DNA from: Anolis sagrei
Lineage: Eukaryota; Chordata; Lepidosauria; Squamata; Anolidae
Length of the DNA stretch: 64,000 bases
Assembly: GCF_037176765.1 (NCBI RefSeq)
Contig: NC_090034.1
Span: forward strand, 22,026,875 to 22,090,874
Direction: 5' to 3'
The notes beneath the pieces were generated by a model. It saw nothing but the letters and a program-made list of their open reading frames with translations. It had not been told where the DNA came from and did not search any database. Position 1 is the stretch's first letter, and each line of letters begins with the position of its first letter. The translations under genes were made by a program, and so were the position numbers. Below, piece by piece: positions 44,662 through 58,341 of this stretch.

Positions 44662-47600
44662 TCAGGTGGGAGGCAGGCCAAGAGAGTTGCTGTAGAGGCA
44701 GAGGCTGCCATCCTCCTTCCCGGCCAGCAGGGAGCCATCTGCAGGTGACCAGCGGACCAAGGACCACTTCCCTTCGGGTCCAGGGGCCAAGAGGGCCGTG
44801 CAGCACCCCAGGAGCAGGTCCCACACCGCAATGGCCCCTGAGGTCAGCACCGCTGCCGCCGCAGAAGCATCCTTCACCTCGCCTTCCAGGAACCTGGCCC
44901 CAAAAGACATAGTTCCCATCAGCAATTCAACCTAAACACTGTGGAAGAAGGAAAACCCAAGGCCGACCATGTGACTACCCAGTTCCACTATGGCAGATCT
45001 CCAAACCTCAATTTCTTTGCCAAAATTTCCCCCCAAGGACATGACATTTTGCTTCTTAAGCCACCAGGAGTCCACTCCAATTCCAGAAAAACAACCACAA
45101 ATTTGGACACAAAAAGAACTGGAAGCGATCTGGCATCATTTCCATTTAACTGGAGAGGCAAAGAGTCAGATACTGTGTGCAAGACAGGGATACTGGCCCT
45201 CACTCTCCGATGAAGTTGCCCATCCCAACCTAGGACTGTGGACTGTGGATTTTGGACTGTGTAGTTTTAATAATTGGTTTTAATGTTTAGATGTTTTAAA
45301 CTGTATGGCTTTTAATGCATTTGTTTTATTTGCATATCTGTTTTATGCAGCATTGAATGTTTGTCTACTGTAAGCCGCTCTGAGTCCCCTTTGGGGTGAG
45401 AAGGGTGGGGTATAAATATAGTTAATAAATAAATACTAAATAAATAAATAGGATCTCCTGCTCTTCAACTGGAGAGGACAGCTTAACCCTGTTGTACCTC
45501 GCCTTAATCCATGTTATTATTACTATTATTACTATTGTTGTTATTATTATTATTATTATTATGTGGGAAAGCAGTAGCCCTCCTGCCTTAAACTAGAGTG
45601 CAGGAAGCTCTGGTCTTTACACTAGTAGAATGCAGAGCTTTGCCCCATGACCGTGAATGCAGTGGTACCAAAGGTTCTACAATGATGTGAGGAAGAGGAA
45701 ACTCCGTTCAAGAGCCTGGAGCATTGGAATCCATAACCAGAGCAGCTGAGAAAGGGCACAGGAAGCCCCCCCCCCCTCTGTATTAGCTGCCACAATTTGC
45801 TAACCTCCTAGTGCAGCAGCCAAGGACTCAATGGAGCTAAGGGTTCATATGACAGACAAGGAGATTTCATCTTAAAATGAGAAACTTATTGATTGTTCTT
45901 CCCAACTCCACAATGCTAAGACTTGCCTTCCTCCAGAGCCTCGTGGGAGGGACACGGCCGTCACTGTGGCGCTCCTTCCTGTCTTGGGGTTGAGGGCCAC
46001 GACACAGAAGGCAGGGCCCCTTTCAGTCTGGCGCTCCTTAGCATGAGGGTGGCTCAGCACCACAAAGAGGAGGCCCTGGCGCCCAAGAAGAACACACCCA
46101 AACAGGAGAGGTCAGTCAGTCCTGGGGTCATCTCTTAAGGACACAAAAGGGCAAAGGGGAATGCTGGGATGCCTGAATGCCAGGTGCTTTCTACCAAAGA
46201 ACTCTCTCAACCCAAGTAGCAAGGGACTAAACTCCCAAAGACGTACCGCATCAGCGTAGGCTCTATGGCAAATGGATGCAGGGAAGGAGCAGCTGATGGA
46301 CATCTTCCTCAGCAGCTGCCCAGATGTCAAGTTCCTACAAAAAGAGAGAAACGCCTGCTTCCATTGTGCTCTGGTTGTGCCTATGAGGCTGAACATCCAT
46401 CTGTCAGGAGGGATTGGATGCTGCCTGCCTGGCAGAAAGGGGCTGAACTAGATGGCCTTTGGAGGTCCCTTCCAAATTCCCTTTTGCAACAAACCCTATG
46501 AAAACGATGAAGGGTAGAAAATTTCTTGCTTCCAAATGTCGCATTGCTTCATAACACTGGACATTACAAATAGATACACTATACCCAAACAATTTGGTCA
46601 TCTCAAATGTGTAGCAAACTTTTTAAAGAAACATTAACAATTCCGGTAATGATTTCCTCCCTAAACTTTAAAGGCATGCTACTGCGATACTGTGCCTTAA
46701 CAGTATTTGCAAACACACTATAAACAAGATCTTCCAAGTTGCATTGAGGAGCTGTATGACTCAAACAGTATAGAGAGTGTTTCATTCATCTTTACTTAAA
46801 TCAAATAGTTCAATCTGGTGGAAGGAAAAGGACAGGAAATGCAGTTTTATATATATTTAAAACTGTTGCTTATAGAATCTTGGTTAGATACACATGCTAA
46901 GTTTTCCAATATAAATTTTCAAGAAAGCCTGCCCAGCTTTTGAACAAGAATTGAATTTCAAGCAGAGTCTTACCAGATCACAAGGGAGTTCATGGTTGTC
47001 ATGCCAACCAAAGCCTCCTCCATCCCATCCACTTCAGCAAAAGCCAGCAGGGGCTCTTCAGGAGGCTTCAAAGCCCGTTTCCCGATGCTCCTGCAAAGTG
47101 ACGAACTGTCAATACAAAGCTAGAACGTGCCACAATCCTCATGCTAAAAAAGGCTTATCTATTTACGAAAGAGTGGAGCAAAGATCTCCCTATAACTTTA
47201 ATAGTTTTCTGGCATTTATCATAAGATCGTCTTTGCATGATTCGTTCAGAGTGGTCGCCTACTGCATCCTTTGAAGCTGAGAGAGTGTGACCTGCCCAGG
47301 GTTACCTATGAGTTTCCACAATTGAGAAGGCTTTTGAACCCTAGTCTCCTTCTTTCAACACTGAAACATCATACTGCTTTCAGTTCATTTCTGTGGTGCG
47401 TTTTGTAGCCCCCTGTGAGATGCCGATCTTTTCACAACAGCCATAGTACAAAGACATCATTTTGCAAGGTCTAAGACAAAGTTCTCCTAGAGTGGCGCTC
47501 TTGGAAAACCTGCAAAACAGCACTTGAACCAGTTTGCTGGTCCTCACCTTCCCATCTCTGAGAAGGAGGCCACTTCTACCTCTTGCTCCCCGACAGAGCC

Positions 47601-50600
47601 GCAGCTCGTCACCATCCTCCTTTTCCTAAGGCCAAGGACGGCTTTGATGTTCCCTGCTTTGACCACGGACTGCTTAATGGAGCTGCCCTCTGCAGGATGG
47701 AACAGGAACCTAGGAGGAAGGATAGTCAAGTCACCTGGAGGCAAGTGATACAGAGGTGTAGGGCCTCAGCCCATCCTTGGCTCAAAGGTGCCCAACGCAC
47801 CGTATCTCGACAATCTCCAGGTTGCCCAAAGCCACGCAAACCAGGCTGCGGACTCCGGGCAGAGGGACGATCTGAATGACTGGAACCTGGAAAGAAAAAC
47901 AGGGTGGTGGAATGAGGATTCAATGGCAATGCCTCTTCCTCCCCCTCTGCACATGGGCCTTGAAAATAATTGTGCTTTTCCTGCATGGCAAGAGGTTGGG
48001 CTAGATGGCCCATGTGGTCTCTTCCAATTCTTATTATTCGATGACTATTATTATTCTACAGGTGTTGTTGGACTGTATGCCTCAGGAACTCCAGAGCCAG
48101 TCCAGTGAATGATACAGAGGACTACTAGGAAATGCCACATACAATAAGGAAATGCAATACAGGGGGAGGGAGAGAAGACTTAAGCAGTGCAAAAGTAAAG
48201 ATCTAGGATTGTGTATGGGTTAACAACTGTAAACCATAAGTGAAAGTTAGGTACCCTATTTCTTCCATTGTAAAACATCATCGATTGATTGTAAGACAGA
48301 CCCTAATTTCATCAGTACTACTACCACCAACAATACACCTGCAATTCTAAGACACACTCCATTTTTATGTAGGGGGGGAGTGAGTTTTAGAATGGAAGAA
48401 ATATTGGAGGTTGCTTACCTGTAACCGTAGTTTCCCTAGTGGTCTGCTGTGAATTTGCACATATGGTAATATCTACCTTGGTGAAGTGCCAGGTGTGGAT
48501 GGGGGCCCAGTGCCCAGCATCCAGGGGCCTCCACAGAGAAACGGAACCCTCGCTGGCTGTCACGACACACAGAACCGTGAAACTGTCCACTTCCCACCAA
48601 ACGGTACTCACGTCCACAAAGGAGGAGGAGGGACCGGCACAGGTCTGTCCAGGACAAGGAGAGAGGAAGAGGAATGAACCACATATCTGCAAACTCTTGC
48701 AAATCACATAGACCCTTGATGCTGATTGGCTTGGAGAAGGAAAGATGTCTAAACTGGGCTCCTGGAGCCATTTTCAGCTCAAAACAGTATTCTGGATACT
48801 CTATTTCTAACTGACCTTGCTGTTTCTAGGCAGGAAACATTCTCAGCCTTGCCTATCATAAGATCCCATCTTACCAATTTATTTATTTATTTATTTACAG
48901 TATTTATATTTCGCCCTTCTCACCCCGCAGGGGTCTCAGGGCAGATTACAATGTACACATATATGGCAAACATTCAATGCCAAAGACACACAACAGATAT
49001 AGGCAGACAGAGGCGATTTAACTTTTCTGGCCGCCAGGGGAGCTGTCGCTTTAATCGTCCATCTGCGACACTGATGAAGTACTTCCTCATTCCCCACATG
49101 CTTTGCTGGAGTCTTTTTTTATGGCCTCGTAAATTAGTTAAATTAGCCTCCCCACACATAGGTGGAACCTAATTTTCCTACTTGACAGATGCAACTGTCT
49201 TTCGGGTTGCAAAGATCGACAACAAGCTACACAATTGGTCAGAAGCTCACTCCGACCCGGGCTGGCTTCGAACTCATGACCTTTTGGTCAGAAGTGATCT
49301 TAGCTAACACTCAGCCAGCTGTGCCAGTCCCGCAATCCATTCCTGCACCTTGTTTCCTTCTCTTACTTTGAGTCTGGAAGTCATTTGCAGGCAGCCTTCT
49401 CCAGGCATCTCTTCTGGTGCCACTTCCTCCGGGCTCTGCTCCAGTCCTTCGTTCTGGGACAGAAAATTACAGCCGATCAAATGATGAATGATGCCAGATT
49501 CCTGCTTCATTTTCAGCTCTGGGCATGAAGTGCTGTCCAAAAGGCCCAGCAGAAACCACATTTGTGCCTGAGCTGAATAAACCCAACTGGCAATGGTCAC
49601 CCAAAGGGCCCCTCTTTTCATTGGCTACTGCAAGAACACTGAGGATGGACTGGCCAGAAGAGATTCATTTGCAGCTGTATGTTACTCTGTGTACCCTGTG
49701 TTTTGATATATGCATTTTGTTGCATGCATTTTATGTTTATATGTTTTGACAGTTTTACCCCTTTGAGTCATCAGGAGAGGTGGGTAACAAATAAAGCTTC
49801 TTCTTCTTATCCCACAAAGGCTGTCTGCAAATGGCAGAAACCTCTTATTAGACCATCCTCTTCTAGACCTGAGGCCTTCCAGATCTCAATAGTTAAATAC
49901 TTGAGAGCTGTCCCGTCATTTTGAGAAAATCCTGTATTACCAGGAGCTGATACAGGGAGAGCTTTCAGCCAAGGAGCCTGGGAGCAGTGACCAAGGAGGC
50001 CTTGTCTCTCTCATGCTCAGCTCAAGTGTTTCTAATGGAGTGATCGAGAGAAGACACATCTGATGTTTCTGACTGAAGCAGCAACAGGTGTTGTTCCCTT
50101 CCCATCCTCTTACCTGCTTGAGATCCTCCGGGGACGCTCCAGCCGGTAACTGCCTTTCCTGGAGGCTCGCCACCTCCTCCTCGGCTGGCCAACTGGCCTT
50201 GCGCTGTCTCTTTGTGCCACTTTGTGGGAAGGAGGGCGAGGCCTCCCGCTCGGTGCCAGGCTTTCCTTGCAAAGGGGAAGCACTAAAAGCTTGGCTGGTA
50301 GGGAAAGGCGGGGAGGCCGGAGTGGCTCCCAGGAAAGGGAAGGCTGGGCTGGGCAGTGGAGACAGCAGTGGGCCACTGGATGCCTCCAGGGCCGGAGAGA
50401 GGAGCAGGTCGCTGGAGAGGCACCTTGGGGCCAAGTGGGGAGCAAGTGGGGAGGCAGCGGAGACCTCCGGTGTGGCGATTATGGCAGGATCAGCGAGATG
50501 CTCTCCTGGTGTCGAGCCTTTAACCTCAGCAGCCAAACCCTTCACCTCCACCACAGCAGCACAGGTCTTGATCTTTTCTGATTTCAGGAGGCCAAATTCG

Positions 50601-52960
50601 TCTTCCGGTAAACAGAAATCTTGCAGCGCTGGGATGGAAGGTGGCAGCCACTGGAGAAGGGTGGCCTCACCGCTCTGGCTGTGAAAGGGAAGAATACTGG
50701 AAGCCAAACCAAGTCCAATGGGGCTTTCAGGCAGCTGTCCGCTTCCTTCTGTGAGCAGGAAAGGAGAAATGGCACATGGAAAAGCCCAGCCTGAAGTGTT
50801 TCTGGGCTGCATGGACCCCAGATGTTCTTGCATCACCCAGCACTCCCCTCACCTCTGGCTATGTGTGTTTAGGAACAGACAGAAATGGTTGTTATTGAGA
50901 ACATAGCCCAACAATATTTTTCTTGGTGTCTTAGTTTTTAGGCCTATTCCAGAGGTTCTTTGGGGCACTGATTCAGAATACTGTATTGGATTGACCACAT
51001 CAGTTCTAGTTTCTTAGATAGGGTTATCATGGTTTTCTATAGGTGAGCAGATGACATAGGTTCTGTACCTCAAAATCTAGGGCCGATAGAGGAATGCTGG
51101 TGCTGTTTTGGGAATCAACAGGCCAAATATACACAGAAAAGGGCTAACCTTTTAGGCATCAAGATGTGGATTGGCAAGTGCAATAACAGTAATAGTAGTG
51201 ACATTCATATCCCAACTTCTCCCCGGTTTACAAACCAGATGCCACTTAAAAAATATAATCACACAAAAACTAAAAGCAAGTTACCAACAGAATTAAGAGC
51301 AGTTCTGCTTTGAAGCACTTTTAATTTCATTGGCAGACTGGAAAGACATACCTGGGAGGGTTTCTCTCTCCTTCCATGGAAGGAGGCCAGGGCCAGGCTC
51401 AGCTTCTGGGGCCCCAGGTAAGTCAAGAGGTGTTTGGAACTCAGCTTCCTGGCCCCTGCCCTCTCCTGGCCCCTTTCGCCTGGCTCCTAAATGGCCACCA
51501 GTGCTTACAGGGGACTCTGTGGCCTTGCTCTCATCGGGACCACCTCCTTCTTCTCCTTGACATTCCCTGGAGATGAAAGAAGCACCTGCTCTCTCTGAGT
51601 CCTGCGAGGGGGCAGAGGGGGTCAGCCAGCGATCCCTCTTCCTCGGCCTCCCCTTCCTCCTGGTCTGAAGATGCCCCTCAGTCAGGCCTCCATCAGAAGG
51701 AGAAGCTGCAGGAGAGGAGAAAGGAAGCAACTCCAGTTGCCTGGGGATTTCTGCTGCCTTCTGGGAAGACAAAACTGTCTTCCGTGAGGCCTTCTGTCCT
51801 TTCTTGCTCCTCCCCAGCTGGCTTTGGATGACGGCCTCCACATTGACCTCCCTCTGGCGGCTGGACATGCGCCGGGTGGTCCTCACATAATACTCCACTG
51901 GGAAGAGGAGGCCCTCAACCACCGTGCAAGAGCTCAGCTCTGTAGGTGGCATCTTCCCCTCCTGGAGGGGAGAGTCAAGGTCAAGAGGTCCCTCTAAAGC
52001 CTTCTCCTGCAATGTTTTGGTGGGAGCCTGTGCTTCCAGGTCTGATCTCCCTTCTTCTTGTGTGCCATGTCTTTCCATTGAGTCTGTAGATCTCCACAGA
52101 GCTGGGTCTTCTTCTGATTGTGTGTGACCCACTTCCATCGGCTCCTCTTCCTTCACGATGCAGTCTTCTTGAGGCAAGGTCTTCTCTCCAGCTGAGTCTT
52201 TGGTGCAGTCAATGGAGGGCACATGGCTATTGCAGGATGGGGAAGAAGGACGTGGTTGGGAATCGCCAGGAAAGATGGTTTCTTGGGCACATTCTGGCCG
52301 CAGCAACAAAGGAGTTGACTCACAACTGCTTCCATCCGTTGCAGTCATTGACCACTTTGGCACAGCCTCCCAAATGCTGTTGCTTCTCCTCCGCTCAAAG
52401 ACGGGTGACTGAGAGCCCACAAGGCCAGCCCAGGCTGCCTTCTGCTCCTGCTGGCTCCCCTCATCTCTCCAAAGAGCCTCAGGGGCAGGTATTGCTCTCT
52501 TTTCCAAAGGCAGGGTTATCCTTCGCTGTGCCCTGGTTCTGCCCCTGGAAAGAGAGGCCCCTTTCTTCTCAGGACCAAAGAGGACTTTTCTGCAGTTCTG
52601 CTTCGTACTTTTGGAGGCTGGAGTCAAGGGCAAGCAGGTGTCTTCCGGGGCAAAGACCTCGGGGTCAGGCCTGAAGGAGACAGAGACCGGTTTTGTTGGA
52701 GAGGTCCCAACCAAAGCCACCAAAGCCCCTGCGCCGGTGGCGGATCCTGCAAATCAAAACACAGGAAAGCTATGTTTACCATCAGAAAAACACAACAGCC
52801 CTGTACATTCTACTCTTGACAGCAACAAAACATTTCAAAACTAATATATCTTAACAGAAAATGTTATTGCACCTCTTAAAGACAACCAGAGAATTCTGGT
52901 TACGGGCAACATGTTGCAACAGATACAGATACAAGCTGCAAGGAGAGTCAGGTAAGAAAT

Positions 52961-52997
<37 letters not shown>

Positions 52998-54455
52998 CAA
53001 CAACAACAACCCCAACAACAACAACCCCGGTTAAGGAAAACATGCTGCGACACAAATACAGTCTGCAAGGAGAGGCAGGTAATACATTATTTATCATCAT
53101 CATCATCTCTGGTTAAGGGCAACATATTGAGGCATAAATACAGATACAAGGAGAGGCAGATAATAAATGTATTGTTGTTGTTGTTGTTGTTGTTGTTATC
53201 ATTAACTTTGGTTAAGGACACCATGTTGAGACATGAATACAGACACAAGCCACAAGGAAAGGCAGATATTTTTATTGTTATTATTAACTCTGGTTAAGGA
53301 CACCATGTTGAGATACAGACACAAGCCACAAGGAGAGGCAAAAATGTGTTGTTGTTGTTATTATTATTATTATTATCTCTGGTTAGGGGCAACATATTGA
53401 GACACAGACACAAGCCACAAGGAGAGGTGGGTAGTAAAATGATGATGATGTTAACAGACAAGCACAAACTTCTGCCTCCAGACGATTACCTGAACGGTCC
53501 TCCTCATTCCCTTCTTGATGAAGCAAGAGGTTTTGCTCAGCTACAGTCCTCTTGACATAGGTTTTCACCCTCTCGGCTCTCTCTGCGCGCTGTGAAGACA
53601 AAAACAGGGTTGGAAAGAGCAGCAATATCCACAACTTCAGCATGTTTGTGGGCTGTTGTTGGCATCATGAGGCCTGAATGCCCGCAAAAAGACACCAAAG
53701 GGAGAGGCCCAGGACTAACCTGCAACCGGTGGAAGGTCCTCCTGTATTCTCTTTTCAACAAGACCAGCTTCTCCTTCAGCTGAAAGGAAAACACACAGTG
53801 AGACAGACATTCCCAAACACTTTGCAATGGAAACATGGGTTCAAACTGCAAGAAAAGATGCAGGATGGAAAGAATGGGCTCAGCTAGATGGCCTTTGGTG
53901 GTCCCTTCCAAGGCTCTTCCAAACTCTTTAAAGGAGGCACGGGCAAACGTTGGCCCTCCAGGTGTTTTGGACTCCAACAATTCCAAAACACCTGGAGGGC
54001 CAAAGTTTGCTGGCACCTGCTTTGAAGACTCTGGAAGAGCCTTGGAAGGGAAGCCACAAGGACCTAACTGCCTGTTTCTTAAATTTCCAGCAGATTTTCG
54101 GGGAACAGAGAAAGAGAAAAAGCCAATTTCTCCATAATCCTGTGGCGGGAGGTTCCACAGGCTCCACTCAATCCCTGAAGGGATTCTTCTTTGGGGGGAA
54201 AGCACACATCCCAGTATCCCCAGTCTGCTGGAAGTTGTAGTTATCCATTATAATTATTGAGTCTCCTTTTTGGAGATTTTATCATGATAATATTGATTTT
54301 ATCATGATAATATCATGATAATATGATTTCATTATGCTATTATTTTATTACACTATTAATAGCATAATATTCTTCTGCCCCCCCCCCCCCCTCCTCTGCT
54401 CCCCTACCTGGGCCTTCTGTTGTGGGTTCAGGGCTTGGTCCCGAGGAGACTCCAT
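44662..54455 (-). CDS. PALB2: PALB2, partner and localizer of BRCA2, complete, 13 exons
   Basis: PALB2 bridges BRCA1 and BRCA2 and promotes RAD51 loading in homologous recombination. Exons, transcript order: 54455-54408, 53779-53720, 53589-53490, 52746-51352, 50748-50114, 49453-49367, 48644-48477, 47886-47801, 47709-47548, 47090-46974, 46334-46247, 46075-45927, 44893-44662. They sum to 3,327 nt in frame, 1,108 aa (human 1,186). Exons 1, 2, 8 and 9 have the human coding lengths as I recall them (48, 60, 86, 162). The N-terminal coiled coil ([27 protein letters not shown]) binds BRCA1. The ChAM region is in exon 4 ([19 protein letters not shown], residues about 340-400). The BRCA2-binding WD40 propeller runs from exon 7 to the end ([28 protein letters not shown]). 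The acidic middle is diverged. Intron 12 uses a GC donor. Confidence 0.97.
45365..45450 (+). mobile_element. LINE 3' tail with (AAAT)n
   Basis: gtaagccgctctgagtcccc, then gggtataaatatagttaata and AAAT repeats, in PALB2 intron 12. ATT triplets follow at 45,515-45,560. Confidence 0.55.
47960..48045 (+). mobile_element. CR1 3' tail fragment
   Basis: gcttttcctgcatggcaaga, ggttgggctagatggcccat and gtctcttccaattcttatta in PALB2 intron 7. Another short CR1 tail lies in intron 10 at 46,383-46,480. Confidence 0.75.
48252..48408. mobile_element. MITE copy, TTCTTCCATTC family
   Basis: Ends ccctatttcttccattgtaa and gttttagaatggaagaaata are imperfect inverted repeats. The interior cacctgcaattctaagacac runs opposite to the 5,785 copy. 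Lies in PALB2 intron 7. Confidence 0.6.
48880..49325. mobile_element. Dispersed LINE/SINE-like repeat in PALB2 intron 6
   Basis: Opens atttatttatttacagtatt, tatttcgcccttctcacccc, gcaggggtctcagggcagat, then aatgccaaagacacacaaca and tgatcttagctaacactcag; the end ctcagccagctgtgccag is box-like. It is a composite whose first 90 bp match the LINE-tail type at 41,690. Family not assigned. Confidence 0.5.
52890..53445 (+). repeat. Minisatellite with about 90-bp unit in PALB2 intron 3
   Basis: About six units of ctctggttaaggacaccatg, gagacatgaatacagacaca and aagccacaaggagaggcaga, each ending in an ATT or GTT triplet run. Confidence 0.85.
53938..54025. mobile_element. Short palindromic hAT-type MITE copy in PALB2 intron 1
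   Basis: gcacgggcaaacgttggccc, ctccaggtgttttggactcc and its mirror ttccaaaacacctggagggc, aaagtttgctggcacctg form a compact fold-back (about 85 bp) of the 809-1011 family, with the centre deleted. Confidence 0.7.
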
Positions 54456-54459
54456 TCAT

Positions 54460-54675
54460 GCCACGGTTTCCCGCCAGATCTTTGCAAACCAGGACGCCCC
54501 GCCCCTTAGCAACCGCGCCTGCGCACTTCCCTGCACTGTAGTGGAGGCGGAGCTGATCGACTGGAATGCCCTGATTGGTCGGCCGGGAGGCGGGCGATCT
54601 GGAGTCGAGGGTTCTGATTGGTGGAGGAGAAAGAGCAGTCCCATACCTGAATAGGAAGATCTGATTGGAATCCAA
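54460..54675 (-). promoter_or_regulatory. PALB2: PALB2 promoter, CpG-rich with CCAAT boxes and NRF-1-like site
   Basis: Upstream of the ATG at 54,455: GCGCCTGCGCACTTCC (NRF-1-like plus ETS core, about 54,515-54,530). ATTGG (CCAAT on the transcribed side) occurs three times, at about 54,573, 54,617 and 54,662. No TATA. In human this promoter is shared with DCTN5; no DCTN5 exon is visible on the other side here. Confidence 0.6.
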
Positions 54676-57615
54676 GGTCCTTTTCCTTTTATAAAAACGA
54701 CATTTGAATCAGTGCCACTTGGATTGATTTTGGGGTAGCAGGAATTTACATATCCATCTGCTAGGCATAAGCGTTGAAGTAGAAGCCAATCGGGAAGCTG
54801 CCACATACATACATATATACATACATGCATACATACAAACACTGACTTTTATTATAGCTGTTTGTGGAGGCAGGCATATATTATGCATATATTATACTAC
54901 TATATAATATATAATAAAAATAAATCATATAGTAATAACAATATTATTTTCCAGGCATAAATGTATTTATTATTATCATCATCACTACTTTATATCCATA
55001 TAAATATTTGAGTATAGATATGGATACATATCTATAATTTATTAATATTTTATTAAACTATTTTATCATCATTATTATTATACTATTATGGTATTACTAT
55101 AAAATAATAATAATAATATATGCCAGGCATAAATGTTGTATATTATTATTATTATCATAATTTTATATCTATATCTATAGTTGTGTGCATGTGTGTATAT
55201 ATATGTGTGTGTGTAGATATAGATACACACACATATATAATTTATATAATTATATATATAATTTATTATTTTGTTATTTATTTATTTATTTGCGACATTT
55301 CTCACCCCGAAAGGGACTCAGAGCATCTTACAAGATATATATGCATACAATGCATTATATTATTAGCATAGTACAATATCAGTATTGTATATTATTATAT
55401 TCTACTATACCATTATATTGTAATATTATAAGTAATATTACATGTAATATAAAATATGTAATTATAAGATATTATTTGTATTGTATTGTATTACATTATA
55501 ATATTGTAAGTATTATAAGTATATACAATGTATTATATTATTAGCATAGCACAGGAGACAATAATGTATTGTGCCATTATATTATTATATATTCTATAAT
55601 AATATACTATTCATATATAATTTATATAATTATATAGATAGATAGATATACATATATATATATATATCATTATTTTTATTATACTTATTTATTCTACTAT
55701 AATAATATATTACGTTATTACGCAGTATATTTGTTGAGATTAATTTCACAATTCAGCAGCAGATTAGTTGCACAACTTCAGTGCTTTCCAGTAGCTTCTT
55801 CCTGCACAGTATTTTCAGTCAACTGCTCCCACAAACTGCAGTCACTCTGGATCTCTTTACAGGCACTTGGGCACATGCCCAGCCATTGTCAGTTTTACTA
55901 TTGTTTTCTCCTCCAATCTAGATGACACTACAAACTTACCACAGCACACGGTTATATCTTGTTTTAGCAGACAGGTTCTTTTAATCAATTACATAGAGCC
56001 TTTGACAAACAGCATCACAGCACAAGGAGAGAGTATGCACCAGGGGTCCTCAAACATTTTAAACAGAGGGCCAGGTCGCAGACCCTCAAACTGTTGGAGG
56101 GCCAGATTACAATTTGGAAAAAAAAAATAACATGAATGAATTCCCATGCACACTGCACAAATCTTATTTGTAGTTCAAAAACCACTTAAAAAAATACAAT
56201 AATTAAAATGAAGAACAATTTTAACAAATATAAACTTCTTAGTATTTCAATGGGAAGTGTGGGCTTGCTTTTGGCTGATGAGATAGGGTTGTTGTTGCTG
56301 TTGTTCTGTGCTTTCAAGTTGTTTCAGACTTAGGTTGACCCTGAGCGAGGGCCGGCTAAATGACCTTCGAGGGCCGCATCCCGCCCCCGGGCCATAGTTT
56401 GTGGACCCCTGGTATGAACTCTACATGACTTCCTAATATACAATTCTATACAATTACACATAGCAATCTCTGATTGGTTCCCAACTCATTAACTTAACTC
56501 AGACCCAGGATTACATCATTCACAATCACCTGGACTAGGACAGAACACATTCCCCAAATGATTCCCTATATACAGTTAATGCATAACTCAGCATTTCCAA
56601 TAGAAGCCTATTAGCAGTGTATGACTCAGCTATATTACATTACAATACATTGTAAAACCTGACAATATTATTATATATTCTATAATAATAATATACTATA
56701 ATAAATAATAGCATAATAATATGGTAGTTTTCCAATAATATTATACTATTGTAATAAATAATATCCTGCTTTGGCTCCCAATGGGGTTTATTAATGGTTT
56801 CAAATGGGTATGTTATATTTGTAAACAGGGTTTTCTTGCTAACAGTTTTAGATAATCAAGTTGTGATATGGGATTTTAGCATATTTTAATCCGTTTTAAT
56901 TTGTACTTTGTATGTTCTTATTGTATTGTTAACTGCTTTGAGTCTTGACGCAAATAAATAAATAGTAAAATATTTTTTCCCCTCTCCAATGGAGAGAAAA
57001 TGGAGAATACCTTTGTAAAGGCTTTGCTTTCCAAAGGGACCTTTCCAGGCCTAGTCTCAAGTCTCAAGACCTTGTTCCAAGTTAGGACTTGGTGGAACTG
57101 GTTTTAAATTGATTTTAATGTATATGTTGTGTTAACAGTTTATGCCTATGTTTTTGTTTTATATTATATGTTTTTGTATTATTTTGCATATGTGGAAACC
57201 GCTCTGAGTCCCCTAGGGGAGATAGGGCAGTATACAAATGAAGTTTATTATTACTTTTATTATTATTAATTGGAAATATTGGAAAACTACCATATTATTA
57301 TGCTATTATTTATTATAGTATATTATTATTATAGAATATATAATAATATAATGCATAATAATGCAATATATTATTATAGTAGAATAAATAAGTATAATAA
57401 AAATAATAAATGATATATATATAATTATATAAATTATATATGTTTAGTTTATTATTATTATTATAGAATACATAATATAACGGCACAATAAATACAATAT
57501 ACAATTATATATAATTTATATAATTATATATATAATTTATTATTATTTTATTATACTATTTCATTATACCATAATTATATATTATTATAGTATAATAAAA
57601 TAGTATAATTAAATA
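54676..57615. other. AT-rich intergenic region, PALB2 to Bov-B
   Basis: About 2.9 kb with no host gene. It holds (TACA)n at 54,805-54,840 and AT-rich LINE-tail composites (54,880-55,560, with the cgacatttctcaccccgaaa tail at 55,290; 56,670-56,760; 57,265-57,610). A hAT-like MITE lies at 56,040-56,415 (caggggtcctcaaacatttt to gtttgtggacccctgg), and LINE 3' tails occur near 56,930 and 57,190-57,260. Confidence 0.6.
56041..56415. mobile_element. hAT-type MITE, about 375 bp
   Basis: The left end caggggtcctcaaacatttt and right end atagtttgtggacccctggt are inverted repeats (CAGGGGTCC / GGACCCCTG). The interior has gagggccaggtcgcagaccc and ggagggccagattacaattt. This resembles widespread Charlie-type non-autonomous hATs. 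The flanking target duplication is uncertain. Confidence 0.7.
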
Positions 57616-57617
57616 AT

Positions 57618-58040
57618 AAAGTTGTTGTAGGTTTTTCCAGGCTATATGGCCATGTTCTGGAGGCAATTTTTCTCCTGACGTTTTGCCTGCATCTATGGCA
57701 AGCATCCTCAGAGGTAGTGAGGTCTGTTGGAAGTAGGAAAAATGGGTTTATATATCTGTGGAATGACGAGGGTGGGACAAAGGATTTTTGTCTGCTGGGG
57801 CTAGCTGTGAATGTTTCAGCTGATCACCTTGATTAGCATTCAATGGCTTGGAAGGGCCTGGGGGGAATCTTTTGTTGAGAGTGATGTTATGTGCCTGTTT
57901 GTTTCCCCTCTGTTGTTTTGCTGTTGTAATTTTTGAGTTTTTAAATACTGGTAGCCAGATTTTGTTCATTTTCATGGTTTCTTCCTTTCTGTTGAAATTG
58001 TCCACATGCTTGTGGATTACAATGGCTTCTCTGAAATAAT
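57618..58040 (-). mobile_element. Penelope-like element 3' part
   Basis: The minus strand encodes FREAIVIHKHVDNFNRKEET and MNKIWLPVFKNSK, the C-terminal portion of a Penelope-like ORF. The terminal sequence follows (gcatcctcagaggtagtgag). It is truncated at its 5' side and flanked by AT-rich repeats. Confidence 0.75.
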
Positions 58041-58341
58041 AGTAAATTATACATATAATTATAATTTGTCTCCTATGCTAATAATACATTATTGTCTCCT
58101 ATGCTAATAATATAATATATTGTATATACTTATAATACTTATAATATAATGTAATACAATATAATACTAATAATATGATATTATAATTACATATTATTAT
58201 TAGAGGAATCCTATTAGAGCCATGAGCGAAACCGTGAAGGGCCACCCAAGACGGGGCGGTCATGGCAGAGAGGTCAGACCAAGCATGATCCCTGGGGAAG
58301 GCAATGGCAAACCACCCCAGTATCCTTGCCAAGAAAACTAA

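Noticed and set aside
54456-58212. Possible DCTN5 exons on the + strand
   Set aside because: No frame resembled the dynactin p25 left-handed helix repeats; the frames present are Tyr/Ile-rich translations of AT-rich repeats.
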